From assembly GCA_021802085.1 (NCBI GenBank), contig JAKAAZ010000056.1, positions 1-17,916 on the forward strand: a stretch of DNA of 17,916 bases, written 5' to 3'. The notes under the pieces were generated by a model. That model worked only from the letters and a program-made list of their open reading frames with translations. It ran no database searches and was not told the DNA's origin. Of this stretch, positions 8,433 to 16,212 are shown one piece after another (within the stretch, counting starts at the first letter, position 1; each line of letters opens with the position of its first letter). The position numbers and the translations under genes are program-made. The DNA is from Acidobacteriota bacterium. GTDB taxonomy: Bacteria; Acidobacteriota; Terriglobia; Terriglobales; Acidobacteriaceae.

Positions 8433-8927
8433 ATGAAGACCGCCTGCCGCGTTCTCCCGTTCCCTCGACAAAAGACAAGGGGCCGAGGGCAACAGGGACT
8501 GACGCTGGTCGAGTTGATTGTCACCATCGCCATCCTTGCTATTCTGGCATCGGTTGCCTATCCGATTGCGCGGTTCCAGATCCAGCGGCAAAAGGAGCAG
8601 GTTCTGCGCGACGATCTTTGGCAGATGAGGCATGCCATCGACAAATATAAAGACGCCGCCGATCGCCAGGCCTTTCAAACCTCGATCGACAGCTATGGAT
8701 ATCCGCCGGACCTGGACACTCTGGTCAATGGCGTGGATGTACAAGGGCACAAGGTGAAATTTCTACGGTCAATTCCCATAGATCCCATGACGGGCAAACA
8801 GGATTGGGTGCTGCGCTCCATGCAGGACGATCCGGATAGCGATTCCTGGGGCGGTCAGAACGTGTTCGACGTGCATTCGGCCTCCGACGGCACGGCGCTG
8901 GATGGAACAAAGTACAACACATGGTAA
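8433..8927 (+). CDS. Type II secretion GspG-like pseudopilin (first)
   Basis: A class III prepilin-like subunit exported and processed by prepilin peptidase to build a periplasmic pseudopilus. From the ATG at 8433 there is a 22-residue basic leader ending RGRGQQG, cleavage after Gly22, then LTLVELIVTIAILAILAS with Glu27 at mature position 5 and a single hydrophobic helix. The globular half holds LRDDLWQMRHAIDKYKDA, PIDPMTGKQDWVL and a C-terminal FDVHSASDGTALDGTKYNTW, the layout of the calcium-binding tail of GspG. Mature residue 1 is Leu rather than the usual Phe. An in-frame ATG at 8337 has a well-placed GGGAG (8323-8327) and would give a 54-residue leader; I prefer 8433 because the extra residues look non-coding. 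It follows the secretin and overlaps the next gene. Confidence 0.9.
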   Translation: MKTACRVLPFPRQKTRGRGQQGLTLVELIVTIAILAILASVAYPIARFQIQRQKEQVLRDDLWQMRHAIDKYKDAADRQAFQTSIDSYGYPPDLDTLVNGVDVQGHKVKFLRSIPIDPMTGKQDWVLRSMQDDPDSDSWGGQNVFDVHSASDGTALDGTKYNTW

Positions 8928-9403
8928 CTGTGAGCCAAACGATATCGCGCCAATTCCGCACCTTGCGTTTCAAAGCAGGAACCTGGAATCCGTTTGCGAA
9001 TGCTCACCAGATCGATCGGCGCCAGCGCGGCTTTACGCTGGTGGAGCTGATGGTCGTCATGCTCATCATTTCCATCCTGCTGGCCGTCGCCGTGCCCAGC
9101 TATATCTCTGCCATCCGCAGCGCGAGAGAGGCGGCGCTGCGCCAGGACCTGCATACCATGCGGGACGCGATCGAGCAGTACACGGAAGATAAGCAGGCAG
9201 CTCCGCAGTCTCTGGACGATCTGGTGCAGGCCGGTTACCTGAAATCGCTTCCCGTCGATCCCATGACACACAGCGACACCACCTGGGTCCCGGACGAGTC
9301 GGACTCCTACAGCAGTGTCGATCAGTCGCAGACCGGAATCGACGACGTCCACAGCGGTTCCGACCTGGTCGGCAGCAACGGCACTCCCTATTCGCAATGG
9401 TGA
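8921..9403 (+). CDS. Type II secretion GspG-like pseudopilin (second)
   Basis: Second pseudopilin of the operon, 160 residues. A long 37-residue leader ends RRQRG; cleavage after Gly37 exposes FTLVELMVVMLIISILLAVA with Phe at mature position 1 and Glu42 at position 5. The helix continues into AREAALRQDLHTMRDAIEQYTEDK, then LVQAGYLKSLPVDPMT and a tail GIDDVHSGSDLVGSNGTPYSQW. The tail parallels the first pseudopilin (DVHS, Gly-Thr, terminal Trp), so the pair probably arose by duplication. Its ATG overlaps the previous stop within ATGGTAA, which indicates translational coupling. The two subunits may be major and minor parts of one fibre, which is inference. Confidence 0.92.
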   Translation: MVTVSQTISRQFRTLRFKAGTWNPFANAHQIDRRQRGFTLVELMVVMLIISILLAVAVPSYISAIRSAREAALRQDLHTMRDAIEQYTEDKQAAPQSLDDLVQAGYLKSLPVDPMTHSDTTWVPDESDSYSSVDQSQTGIDDVHSGSDLVGSNGTPYSQW

Positions 9404-9407
9404 TGGG

Positions 9408-10045
9408 ATGGGAAAACCGGACACTGCAATCGATTTTGACCGGAAGCTGGGCTCTCAACCCCGTCAGGCCGCCGTCCATCGAACCTATCGACACATGCAA
9501 GCCAATGCAGCCGAGCGATTTCACAATCCCGCTGCCGACAATCTTGCGGGCGGCTGATTGTATGCGCGGGTTTCGCAACGGAGGGCGCGGAACTGGCGCT
9601 GGCTTCGACCATCGCTGGCGGCGCGTTTCTAGGCATCGATTCCTCCTCGGAATATCTGAAGGCTGCCGTTCGCAACGGCTGCTGCGATTTCATGGTGAAC
9701 ACGCTCGATGAATCGCTGCGGGTGCTGAAAAATGAACTGCGCAAGCAAACGGCGCTGTCCGTTGGCTTGCTCGGGCTCGCTTCAGATATTTTCCCGGCCA
9801 TGGTGGAACGCGGCGTCCACCCGGATTTGATTGCGGAGGCATCGCCGCAGCAGAGCGAGGACGATGCATCCATCCCTCGCCAGGTTCCTCTGCTGTGCGT
9901 ACTGGGGTTGCAACCGGAGGAGTTGAACAAATTACTGAGCAGCTTCCAGAACGAAGCGTCTACCGGGAGGTTTCAAGCGGCCGCTGCTATCGACTGGCAA
10001 ACCGCAGACGGATCGAAGCATTCGATTGCATTGCAGCCGCGGTGA
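9408..10045 (+). pseudogene. Stand-alone urocanase-like Rossmann domain protein, split by a -1 frameshift
   Basis: An ATG at 9408, 4 nt after the second pseudopilin stop, opens a frame with normal-looking codons up to NPAADNLAGG and a TGA at 9555. From there the -1 frame continues LIVCAGFATEGAELALASTIAGGAFLGID, NGCCDFMVNTLDESLRVLKNELRK and LSVGLLGLASDIFPAMVERGVHPDLI to a stop at 10045. This second part aligns by eye with the central NAD-binding domain of urocanate hydratase (HutU: TAGLGG, AGA, IE, DLDDAL, GNAAE, PELVRRGVRPD). The -1 frame is open from 9440 but has no ATG, GTG or TTG before 9692, so the homologous start of the domain cannot be translated without a shift near 9549-9554. The joined product would be about 212 residues, far short of full HutU (about 550), and HutU's catalytic ends are absent. 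It may be a decayed gene, a sequencing error, or a shorter protein from the ATG at 9692. Confidence 0.65.
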
Positions 10046-10146
10046 AGAATCGCGAGACCAGCGCGAGTCACGAATCTGCGGCCGGGGAACTCCCATTCGC
10101 ATTCGAGCGGATTTACAGATACTGTATTCAAAAAATGAGATGAGTC

Positions 10147-10176
10147 ATTCTTCGGTCGCCGCGGCGACCGAAGAAT
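10147..10176. terminator. Perfect 30-bp palindrome between convergent genes, likely bidirectional terminator
   Basis: The left arm ATTCTTCGGTCGCCG (10147-10161) is the exact reverse complement of the right arm (10162-10176). As RNA it would fold to a 13-bp stem with a CGCG tetraloop in either direction. It lies between the urocanase-like gene (ends 10045, +) and engB (ends 10224, -). On the minus strand a TTTTTT tract follows about 11 nt after the stem; on the + strand there is no T-run, so the + side is less canonical. Confidence 0.6.
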
Positions 10177-10223
10177 CCAGAGGGTGATGGCAGAGTCCAC
10201 TCTGTGCATATCGTACGGATTCT

Positions 10224-10841
10224 TCACTTCGCTGTGCGGAGATTGCCCTGTGCTTCCGCCACTCCGTGGATCGCTTTCCAAAGGGCGGCGATGCCGCGCC
10301 CATCCTTGGCCGAGCAAACAAGAATCTCATCCGTTTCCAGCGCCTCGCGCAGTCGCTTCGTCGCAACCACCCGCTGGTTGCCCGAAAGCTTGTCCGCCTT
10401 GGTGCCGACCAGGATACGGGGCCGATGAATACTGTCCAGATATTGCGCCAGCATGGCGTCGCCCGGCTGCGGCGGCACATTCATATCCACCAGGCAAACG
10501 CAGGCCGCCAGGGTATCGCGCGTGGCGAGATAGGGATTGATGAATGCCGGCCATTCGGCGCTGATCGAACGCGAGAGTTTGGCATATCCGTAGCCCGGCA
10601 GGTCCGCCAGAATCAGTTCCGGCCGGACTTGCGAGGACGCGTGCAGCGCAAAGAAGTTAATCGCTCGCGTCCGGCCAGGAGTGGACGAGACGCGCGCCGC
10701 CGGTTCTCCTAACAGCGCATTGATCAGGCTGGATTTGCCGACGTTGGAGCGACCGAGAAAGGCAATCTCCGGGACCGAGGACGCTGGAAATTGCGCGGCA
10801 CTGGTCGCCGACAATAGAAATTCTGTGTGATACCGATACAT
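10224..10841 (-). CDS. engB: Ribosome-biogenesis GTPase EngB / YihA (YsxC)
   Basis: Essential TrmE-Era-EngA-like GTPase acting in assembly of the large ribosomal subunit. From the ATG at 10841 (205 residues) it shows G1 GRSNVGKS at 30-37, a G2-type Thr in STPGRTRAINFF (51-64), G3 DLPGYGYAK at 80-88, G4 TKAD at 147-150 and G5 SAK at 177-179, all in family order. The N-terminus YHTEFLLSATSAAQFP..VPEIAFLGRS lines up with Bacillus YsxC, which is why I start here; in-frame ATG (10889) and TTG (10928) codons would add an unrelated extension. It follows the MASE1-GGDEF gene on the same strand with a 97-nt gap, and transcription probably ends at the palindrome 10147-10176. Confidence 0.96.
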   Translation of the reverse strand: MYRYHTEFLLSATSAAQFPASSVPEIAFLGRSNVGKSSLINALLGEPAARVSSTPGRTRAINFFALHASSQVRPELILADLPGYGYAKLSRSISAEWPAFINPYLATRDTLAACVCLVDMNVPPQPGDAMLAQYLDSIHRPRILVGTKADKLSGNQRVVATKRLREALETDEILVCSAKDGRGIAALWKAIHGVAEAQGNLRTAK

Positions 10842-10938
10842 AGTGGACCGCACCCGATCTTGATTCGATGGCGTTTTCCCAAATCGCATCGCGAATCTTG
10901 ACGGACATCCCGGCAGCGTCAGGAACAAACACCTGGAT

Positions 10939-12870
10939 TTACTGTACGGGAAACAGCGGCATGGCGAACTCGAGTTCCTCCACCTCGGGCTTCACGCAAT
11001 CGCGCCCAGCTTGCTTGGCCGCGTACAGGGCGCGGTCCGCGCCGTCGAGCAGCGCGTCCGGACGCGCATCCAATGTCGGCACTCGAGCCGCCACTCCCAC
11101 GCTCAAGGTCAGGTGCAAGGGGCAGCCGGTGCCCGCGTCGAACTCGTAATCTCGGACTTGATGGCGGAGGCTTTCCGCCATCAAGATCGCCCTGGCCAGA
11201 TTCACGTCCGGCAGCAGGATGGCAAACTCTTCCCCGCCGTAGCGGGCAGCCAGATCGCCCGGACGCCTCCCCATCTCCCGCAGGATGGCGGCAACGGCCT
11301 GGAGACAATTGTCCCCAACGCGATGCCCATAGGTGTCGTTGATGCTCTTGAAGTGGTCCATGTCGATCATCAACAGGGCCACGGGATGGCCGGCGCGGTA
11401 TCCCCGCCTCCATTCCATTTCGAGCGCCTGATCGAAACGTCTGCGATTGGCCAACTGGGTCAGGCTGTCTCGCTGCGCCTCCTGCAGCACCTGTTCGTGC
11501 GCCTCGGCAAGCCTTCGTTCTGCGTCGATGCGCAGAGAAATATCCCGGATGTTCGCCACGAATGCATTCGGTTCGCCGGTGGTTTCGTCGAACAGAACGC
11601 GCGCGACGGTTCCCACCCATACATATCGTCCATCCTTATGCCGGGTGCGATAGCGAAAGGTAGGCTGGTCTACTCCCCGGAATAACTCGTTCAGTACGCG
11701 GCGGAATCCCGCTACATCGGCCGGATGCATCCAATCGACTGGATCTCCATTCGTCCATTCGTCGGGAGTCCACCCCAGCACGTCCTGCACGGCGGGCGAA
11801 ACATACAAACGCCGTCCGTCCAAACCGCACAACACAACGATGTCCCGAGAATTGTCCGCCAGCAGGCGATAGCGCCGCACCACGCGCTCCAGTGCTTTCC
11901 GCAGCAACCGCTGGCGTTCGACAATGGCGGCAAATGGGACAACCGAAGCCAGCAGCACCAACATGCAGAACTGCAATAATAAAATGCTTCGGTGCAAGTT
12001 CGCGCCCGATTCCATCCAAAAAGGTCCGCTGCCGCGCAGCGTGAAAAGCGCGCCCACGATGGTGACTTCGAACGTCGCGATTACCGCTCCCAGCATGCCC
12101 ACCTGAAAAACGACCAGCATCAGCAGGGGAAGAAGAAGAAAAGCAAAATGGTGCCTGCTTTGCCCAAAGTTGATCAGCGTCGCGGCCAGGATCAGGAGAA
12201 ACATGCCGACAGTACGGTAGATTCGCCTTCCGGTGAACAGGCTTCGCAAATCGGGGTTCCACAGCGCAAGCGTGCAAGGAGTCATCACCGCCATGCCCAA
12301 AGCGTGACTTGGAAACCATGCGGCGAAGAACTGCGCAAACGGCGCGCCCAGGGCAACCGAAGCAAGCGTGGATGCCAGCAGCGCCGAGACCAGCGGAGCC
12401 AGCAGAACGGCAAAGGTCATGAACTGGATCATCGTTGCCGCCGACGCCAGGTCCGGTGGATGCTTCGGATGCCGCCGCTGCTCGCGGTCGAGCGTCCAGC
12501 GTATCAGCCGTGCCGCAACGAGAATTTCGACGATGTTGCACCCCGCGACAGCGCCACTCATCGCGAGTGAATTTCCCGTCAGGCAAAGGGAAATCGCGCC
12601 GCCCATCCAGGCTGCCAGCAGCCACGTCCACCAGCCTCGCGCGGGACGCGCGACAAGCAGAGCGGCCAGAACTCCATTCGCCGGCCAGAAGACCGCTGCA
12701 AGCCCAGTGCTGCGCTGCAACCCTACTCCGCCGACACACAAGAGCCCGAACATCGCTCCCGAAACCGCCAGCGCGGCGATCAGCGAGATGCCGTGGAGAT
12801 GGTCCTCCCGCTGGACGAAAGGCCAAACGGGTTCGACTTCAATGTCCACGTACGAGAATGATTTCTGCAC
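10939..12870 (-). CDS. Membrane diguanylate cyclase, MASE1-PAS-GGDEF
   Basis: Predicted inner-membrane sensor that makes cyclic di-GMP from two GTP. Numbered from the GTG at 12870 (643 residues): a MASE1-type sensor with about eight helices at 28-320, including the typical FWPANG; a PAS fold at 330-450 (ADNSRDIVVLCGLDGRRLYVSPA, then a PAC-like RHKDGRYVWVG); a short linker helix; and a GGDEF domain at 467-628. The active loop reads GGEEF (545-549), compatible with activity. An RxxD inhibitory site (RPGD, 536-539) sits five residues before it, suggesting product feedback. I chose the GTG because GGCGGAG ends 6 nt upstream; the in-frame ATG at 12936 has only an abutting AGGGA and would add 22 residues. 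It lies between the DHH gene and engB, all on the minus strand; whether they share a transcript is unclear. Confidence 0.95.
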   Translation of the reverse strand: MQKSFSYVDIEVEPVWPFVQREDHLHGISLIAALAVSGAMFGLLCVGGVGLQRSTGLAAVFWPANGVLAALLVARPARGWWTWLLAAWMGGAISLCLTGNSLAMSGAVAGCNIVEILVAARLIRWTLDREQRRHPKHPPDLASAATMIQFMTFAVLLAPLVSALLASTLASVALGAPFAQFFAAWFPSHALGMAVMTPCTLALWNPDLRSLFTGRRIYRTVGMFLLILAATLINFGQSRHHFAFLLLPLLMLVVFQVGMLGAVIATFEVTIVGALFTLRGSGPFWMESGANLHRSILLLQFCMLVLLASVVPFAAIVERQRLLRKALERVVRRYRLLADNSRDIVVLCGLDGRRLYVSPAVQDVLGWTPDEWTNGDPVDWMHPADVAGFRRVLNELFRGVDQPTFRYRTRHKDGRYVWVGTVARVLFDETTGEPNAFVANIRDISLRIDAERRLAEAHEQVLQEAQRDSLTQLANRRRFDQALEMEWRRGYRAGHPVALLMIDMDHFKSINDTYGHRVGDNCLQAVAAILREMGRRPGDLAARYGGEEFAILLPDVNLARAILMAESLRHQVRDYEFDAGTGCPLHLTLSVGVAARVPTLDARPDALLDGADRALYAAKQAGRDCVKPEVEELEFAMPLFPVQ

Positions 12871-12876
12871 AATAGG

Positions 12877-12883
12877 CTCCGCC
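12877..12883 (-). promoter_or_regulatory. Ribosome binding site deciding the MASE1-GGDEF start
   Basis: On the minus strand GGCGGAG ends 6 nt before the GTG at 12870, the best Shine-Dalgarno near this gene's possible starts. Confidence 0.5.
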
Positions 12884-12936
12884 TCAGCGACGCAATCGGA
12901 CAACGAACGTTCCCCAACCGCTCCGCATGGTTCCAT

Positions 12937-13185
12937 TCCCTGTATTCGACAAAATAGCGCCCTTCCTTAAGAGGGAACGCTCTGCTCTCCATGCCAAATC
13001 GAACCGCAACGGTCGCAGCCGAGGGTTGTATCATTTTCTGAACTGGGAACATCGTAGTCGCAATGGCGGTTTGAGTGAGAACTTTGGAGGAGCTATGTGG
13101 GTTACCGAAGTCGCATGTGCATCCGGAAAAGAAACGTTACCGTGAATGCATCGGTCGTGACCGGCATCCATTCAATCGGCAGACT
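12937..13185. other. Gap between DHH and MASE1-GGDEF genes, with a 16-codon ORF
   Basis: Mostly featureless, with no convincing minus-strand promoter. On the + strand, GGAGGAG (13085-13091) lies 3 nt before the ATG of a 16-codon frame (13095-13145), MWVTEVACASGKETLP. The spacing is shorter than ideal and nothing follows it on the + strand, so translation is doubtful. The long + frames crossing this gap are shadows of the DHH gene. Confidence 0.4.
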
Positions 13186-13195
13186 TCATCTGCCG
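13177..13195 (-). repeat. Hairpin overlapping the DHH gene stop codon
   Basis: CGGCAGA (13177-13183) and TCTGCCG (13189-13195) form a 7-bp stem with a 5-nt loop; the DHH gene's TGA (13186-13188) lies in the loop. No U-tract follows on the minus strand, so it is at best a weak terminator or an mRNA 3'-end stabiliser. Confidence 0.4.
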
Positions 13196-14181
13196 GAGGA
13201 AGAGTCGTGGGCGCGCAATTCGGCAACAATTTCCGCCGCCGCCTGACGCGCCAGATCGTCCTTCTCGCGTGGAAACGAGATGGCCCCCACGCGCGCATGT
13301 CCGCCACCGCCGTACCGTTCGCAGATCTGCGCCAGGTTCACCATTCGATCCGCCGGAACTTTGGTCCACGGATTGGAACCGACGGCAATCTTGGTGCGAA
13401 AACTCGACCGGCTCAATCCGATCGAATACGTGGCCTGCGGATGCAGATAGTACGGGATGAATTTGTTATAGCCTTCCAGCGGATGGTCCGTGATGTCGAA
13501 ATAAATGGTTCCCTGCTCGCACGACGAGCGTTCCCGTATCAACTCCATCGCCTCGCGGTGCCGCTCCAGCAACTCGGGCAACTGGTCGCGCACGAACGGC
13601 TGGTCGAGAACTTCTCCGAGGCTCATTTCCGTCAACAGGGGAATCAATCGCGGCACAAACGCAGCGTCCTGGACCGACTCGATGGCCAGGGTGAGCTTCA
13701 TGGCGGGCTGCGCCATTTCGACCGCGCTCTCGGGACTCTCATACCGCGCGCCATCTACGATGTCCGCCCAGCGCACCAGTTCCGCCACCGGGGCCGCGTC
13801 GAATCCAAAATGGGTTGCGGCGATATGCGCGATCAAGCCGGTGCAGGAAACATAGTCGGGATCATAAAACTTGCGCTCGCGAATCTTTGGGTCCCGCTGA
13901 CCCGCGAGAAAGTGCCGATGATCTTCCGGCGTAAGAAACGCGCTCAGATGATGATCGAACCACCAGGCCACTGCCGGGGACGGGGAATACTTGAAATCGA
14001 CAATCGCGTTCTCGTCGCCGACAAATTCTTTCTCGTCGAACAGTGCGCCGGCGCGATGCACCAGCCCATGAAATTCATATTCGGCGCCAGGAGCGATGCG
14101 CTCGCGATGGAAACGCGCGAACAGCGAGGCGGAACAGGCCCCATCGAAACATTTGTCATGATAGAAAACACGCACTTTCAC
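13186..14181 (-). CDS. DHH/DHHA1 family phosphoesterase
   Basis: A 331-residue protein of the DHH superfamily, which includes nanoRNases, pAp phosphatases, cyclic dinucleotide phosphodiesterases and RecJ. Seen: motif I YHDKCFDGACSA with Asp9 and Asp13; motif II in IVDFKYS with Asp62; the name motif FDHH at 75-78; motif IV WADIVDGA with Asp140 and Asp143; and a C-terminal DHHA1 signature ERYGGGGHARVGAISF (GGGGHARVG at 291-299). These supply the usual Mn-binding aspartates and histidines, so it should be active. The substrate cannot be read from sequence. Lying upstream of a diguanylate cyclase, it could degrade c-di-GMP breakdown products such as pGpG, but that is inference. The start is GTG; a second in-frame GTG lies two codons on, and GGAG is about 13 nt upstream. 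Confidence 0.9.
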   Translation of the reverse strand: MKVRVFYHDKCFDGACSASLFARFHRERIAPGAEYEFHGLVHRAGALFDEKEFVGDENAIVDFKYSPSPAVAWWFDHHLSAFLTPEDHRHFLAGQRDPKIRERKFYDPDYVSCTGLIAHIAATHFGFDAAPVAELVRWADIVDGARYESPESAVEMAQPAMKLTLAIESVQDAAFVPRLIPLLTEMSLGEVLDQPFVRDQLPELLERHREAMELIRERSSCEQGTIYFDITDHPLEGYNKFIPYYLHPQATYSIGLSRSSFRTKIAVGSNPWTKVPADRMVNLAQICERYGGGGHARVGAISFPREKDDLARQAAAEIVAELRAHDSSSGR

Positions 14182-14462
14182 TTGGGGACGATCACTCCAT
14201 TCGCAACCATCGGTTGGCGGCCATATCCTAATAAGGCTGAAACAACTAGGATTGCTGGCATTGGGCGATGTGTCAAGCGAATGTCCTTCGTCCAGTTTGC
14301 CGTCCGCCGCTCAACACACAAGATTCAGCGGCGCACAATCGTCTCGCGGAGAATTCTCAGGCATTTCGAAAACTACTCTCCTTCTCCGCCGTACTATGGA
14401 ACAAACGCTGTTGCAATCTATGTACGACCGGACACAGACATCGATCCCGTGAGGCCAATGGC
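14182..14462. other. Divergent promoter region between the DHH and CPBP genes
   Basis: Both genes should start transcription here. A short dyad, ATCCTA (14225-14230) with TAGGAT (14247-14252) and a 16-nt spacer, is the only structure I see; it could be an operator or chance. The CPBP frame is open upstream to 14268, but those extra residues are Cys/Arg/His-rich and unlike the protein, so I treat them as untranslated. Confidence 0.4.
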
Positions 14463-15434
14463 ATGGAAATCCTTCCCCCCGATCCACCTGACAACCTCCA
14501 CGACGCGAGAACGCCGCAGCTAGTCGCGCCGTCTCCCGGACGCAGTACGGTGCTCTTTGGGCCGCATGGCCTGCGCGCCGGCTGGAGCATTCTTCTCTAC
14601 GTCGGCGTGCTGATGTCGCTGCTGTATCTCGCCGGTTTTGAGCTGCGCTGGTTCGCCCAGCATCTGCATCAACGCCTGCCCGGCAGCAGCGGCGGCGATT
14701 TTCATCCTGCCCTGGCCATTGTGTCCGAGGCAATCACCTTGCTTGCGGTCGTGCTGGCCACCGCGGGCATGGCGCGGCTCGAGCAGAAGCGGGTCGCTTT
14801 TTACGGGTTGGCGGGATTCGACCGCGCCCGCCAATTCCTCATCGGCATCGTCTGCGGATTTGTTTTCCTGTCTCTGCTGATCGGTATTTTGCTGGCGACG
14901 CATCATCTCGCGCTGACCGAAGCGCACATGCCAGTGGGCCAACTGCTCGGCTATGCAGCGGCCTGGGGTTTGTGTTTTTTTCTGGTCGGCATGACGGAAG
15001 AATTCCTGCTGCGCGGCTATCTCCTGTTCACGCTGGCGCGCGGTATTCGCTTCTGGCCCGCCGCATTTGTGCTGGCCGCGCTGTTCGGCTTGATGCACAA
15101 GGCCAATCCAGGAGAAAGTCCCTTTGGCCTGACCGCGGCCGCCATGATCGCGCTGGTATTTTCGTTCAGCCTGTGGCGGCTCGGCCATCTCTGGTGGGCC
15201 ATAGGATTTCATGCCTCCTGGGACTGGGCGGAGTCGTTTTTCTATGGCACCGCCGACAGCGGCACCGTTTCCGCTGGACGGTGGATGCATGCGCATCCGC
15301 TCGGTTCCGTGCTGCAGAGTGGCGGCGCCACCGGACCGGAAGGCAGCGTGTGGGTGGCAGTCGTGCTGCTGCTGGCCGCGGTGTTCGTCTGGAAAACGCA
15401 GCCGAACCGAGGGCTACTGTTCGGACAAAAGTAA
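14463..15434 (+). CDS. CPBP-family intramembrane metalloprotease (Abi/Rce1-like)
   Basis: Polytopic membrane protein of 323 residues with the glutamic-type intramembrane protease motifs of the CPBP/Rce1 family. Motif 1 is TEEFLLRG with Glu179, Glu180 and Arg184; motif 2 is FGLMH with His212; motif 3 is GFHASWDW with His250 and Asp254 (Asn or Asp is usual at the last position). There are about seven hydrophobic segments, from WSILLYVGVLMSLLYL near 41-56 to VAVVLLLAAVFVW near 298-310, after a soluble Pro-rich N-terminus of about 30 residues. In bacteria such proteins have been linked to peptide maturation or bacteriocin self-immunity, but no bacteriocin gene is visible here. The start is ATG 14463 with GAGG 9 nt upstream. 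It converges on the membrane protein at 15452 with a 17-nt gap. Confidence 0.88.
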   Translation: MEILPPDPPDNLHDARTPQLVAPSPGRSTVLFGPHGLRAGWSILLYVGVLMSLLYLAGFELRWFAQHLHQRLPGSSGGDFHPALAIVSEAITLLAVVLATAGMARLEQKRVAFYGLAGFDRARQFLIGIVCGFVFLSLLIGILLATHHLALTEAHMPVGQLLGYAAAWGLCFFLVGMTEEFLLRGYLLFTLARGIRFWPAAFVLAALFGLMHKANPGESPFGLTAAAMIALVFSFSLWRLGHLWWAIGFHASWDWAESFFYGTADSGTVSAGRWMHAHPLGSVLQSGGATGPEGSVWVAVVLLLAAVFVWKTQPNRGLLFGQK

Positions 15435-15451
15435 TTTCCCGCAGCGGAATC

Positions 15452-16165
15452 TCAGTCCGCGACCATCGACTCCCCGGGCAGAATGGGGCGGGTCCGCGGC
15501 AGCGCCCCGCGATAGGCCGCAAGTCCCATCATCGACAGCGCGCCAACAAAAACGGCCAGCTTCGCCGCGCTCGCACTCTGGGTCTGCGGCAGCGTCTTCC
15601 ACAGTGCCAGCAGCAGCGTCTGCGCCACGGTCACTGCCCACACGGAGCCGTAGAAGTAGCGCCGCTCGGTGCCTTCGCCTTGGGTGGAGCGCCCCACGCG
15701 CGGCAGTTTGCCGGCGACGCCCAGCAGCAGAATGATGCCGCACACGGGCAGATAGACATCGTGGTAAATCTGCTGCATATACCATCTCCCCGTCACCGCC
15801 GCGATCGACAGGCCAGTCAGATTCAGCAGCGCAAAGCTCAGCACCGCGTTCCACGCGAAGGTGTAGCACACCCGCCGATACAGAGGATTCGGCTTGTCTT
15901 CATCGAAGCGCAGAATATACGGTCGCGGTTCCGACCCCGGCAATTTTCCGCGCAGCGCGGCCACGCCCGTTCCGGCCAGCACCGCCGCCAGCCATGCCAT
16001 GTTGCCAAGGCCAAACCCGTGGGCAAACAATGTGAACGTCAGCGGCCCCGGCGCCAGAAAAAACACCCAGATCCAGATGGGCCAATGCGCCAGCCGATAC
16101 AGGCGCGTGTTTCGTTCCCGCATTTTGCGCGCGTCGGCGTATTCCACCTTGCCGCTGTATCGCAT
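15452..16165 (-). CDS. Uncharacterised six-helix membrane protein
   Basis: A 237-residue protein I cannot assign to a family. Six hydrophobic segments are visible: IWIWVFFLAPGPLTFTLF (29-46); MAWLAAVLAGTGVAAL (56-71); AWNAVLSFALLNLTGLSIAAV (104-124); VYLPVCGIILLLGVAG (137-152); VWAVTVAQTLLLALW (175-189); and LAVFVGALSMMGLAAY (203-218). Between helices 2 and 3 is a charged loop, EPRPYILRFDEDKPNPLYRR, probably cytosolic, and the N-terminal 25 residues are basic. No transporter or enzyme motif is seen. It is divergent from the Crp/Fnr gene across a 215-nt dyad-rich region, so it is a possible target of that regulator. The ATG at 16165 has no strong ribosome site; an in-frame ATG at 16123 is an alternative. 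Confidence 0.75.
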   Translation of the reverse strand: MRYSGKVEYADARKMRERNTRLYRLAHWPIWIWVFFLAPGPLTFTLFAHGFGLGNMAWLAAVLAGTGVAALRGKLPGSEPRPYILRFDEDKPNPLYRRVCYTFAWNAVLSFALLNLTGLSIAAVTGRWYMQQIYHDVYLPVCGIILLLGVAGKLPRVGRSTQGEGTERRYFYGSVWAVTVAQTLLLALWKTLPQTQSASAAKLAVFVGALSMMGLAAYRGALPRTRPILPGESMVAD

Positions 16166-16212
16166 ACGCGTGAGTCTCGCAGAGTCGCCGCGAGCGCGTC
16201 AATCCATGTCAA

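Noticed and set aside
11636..12826. 396-residue minus-strand open frame
   Set aside because: Alternative frame inside the MASE1-PAS-GGDEF gene; no domain.
14225..14252. ATCCTA/TAGGAT dyad in the DHH/CPBP promoter region
   Set aside because: Six-base arms with a 16-nt spacer are within chance expectation; noted in the region entry only.
13075..14523. 482-residue + strand open frame
   Set aside because: It is antisense to the DHH phosphoesterase, which has full family motifs; the + product is Arg/His-rich without recognisable domains.
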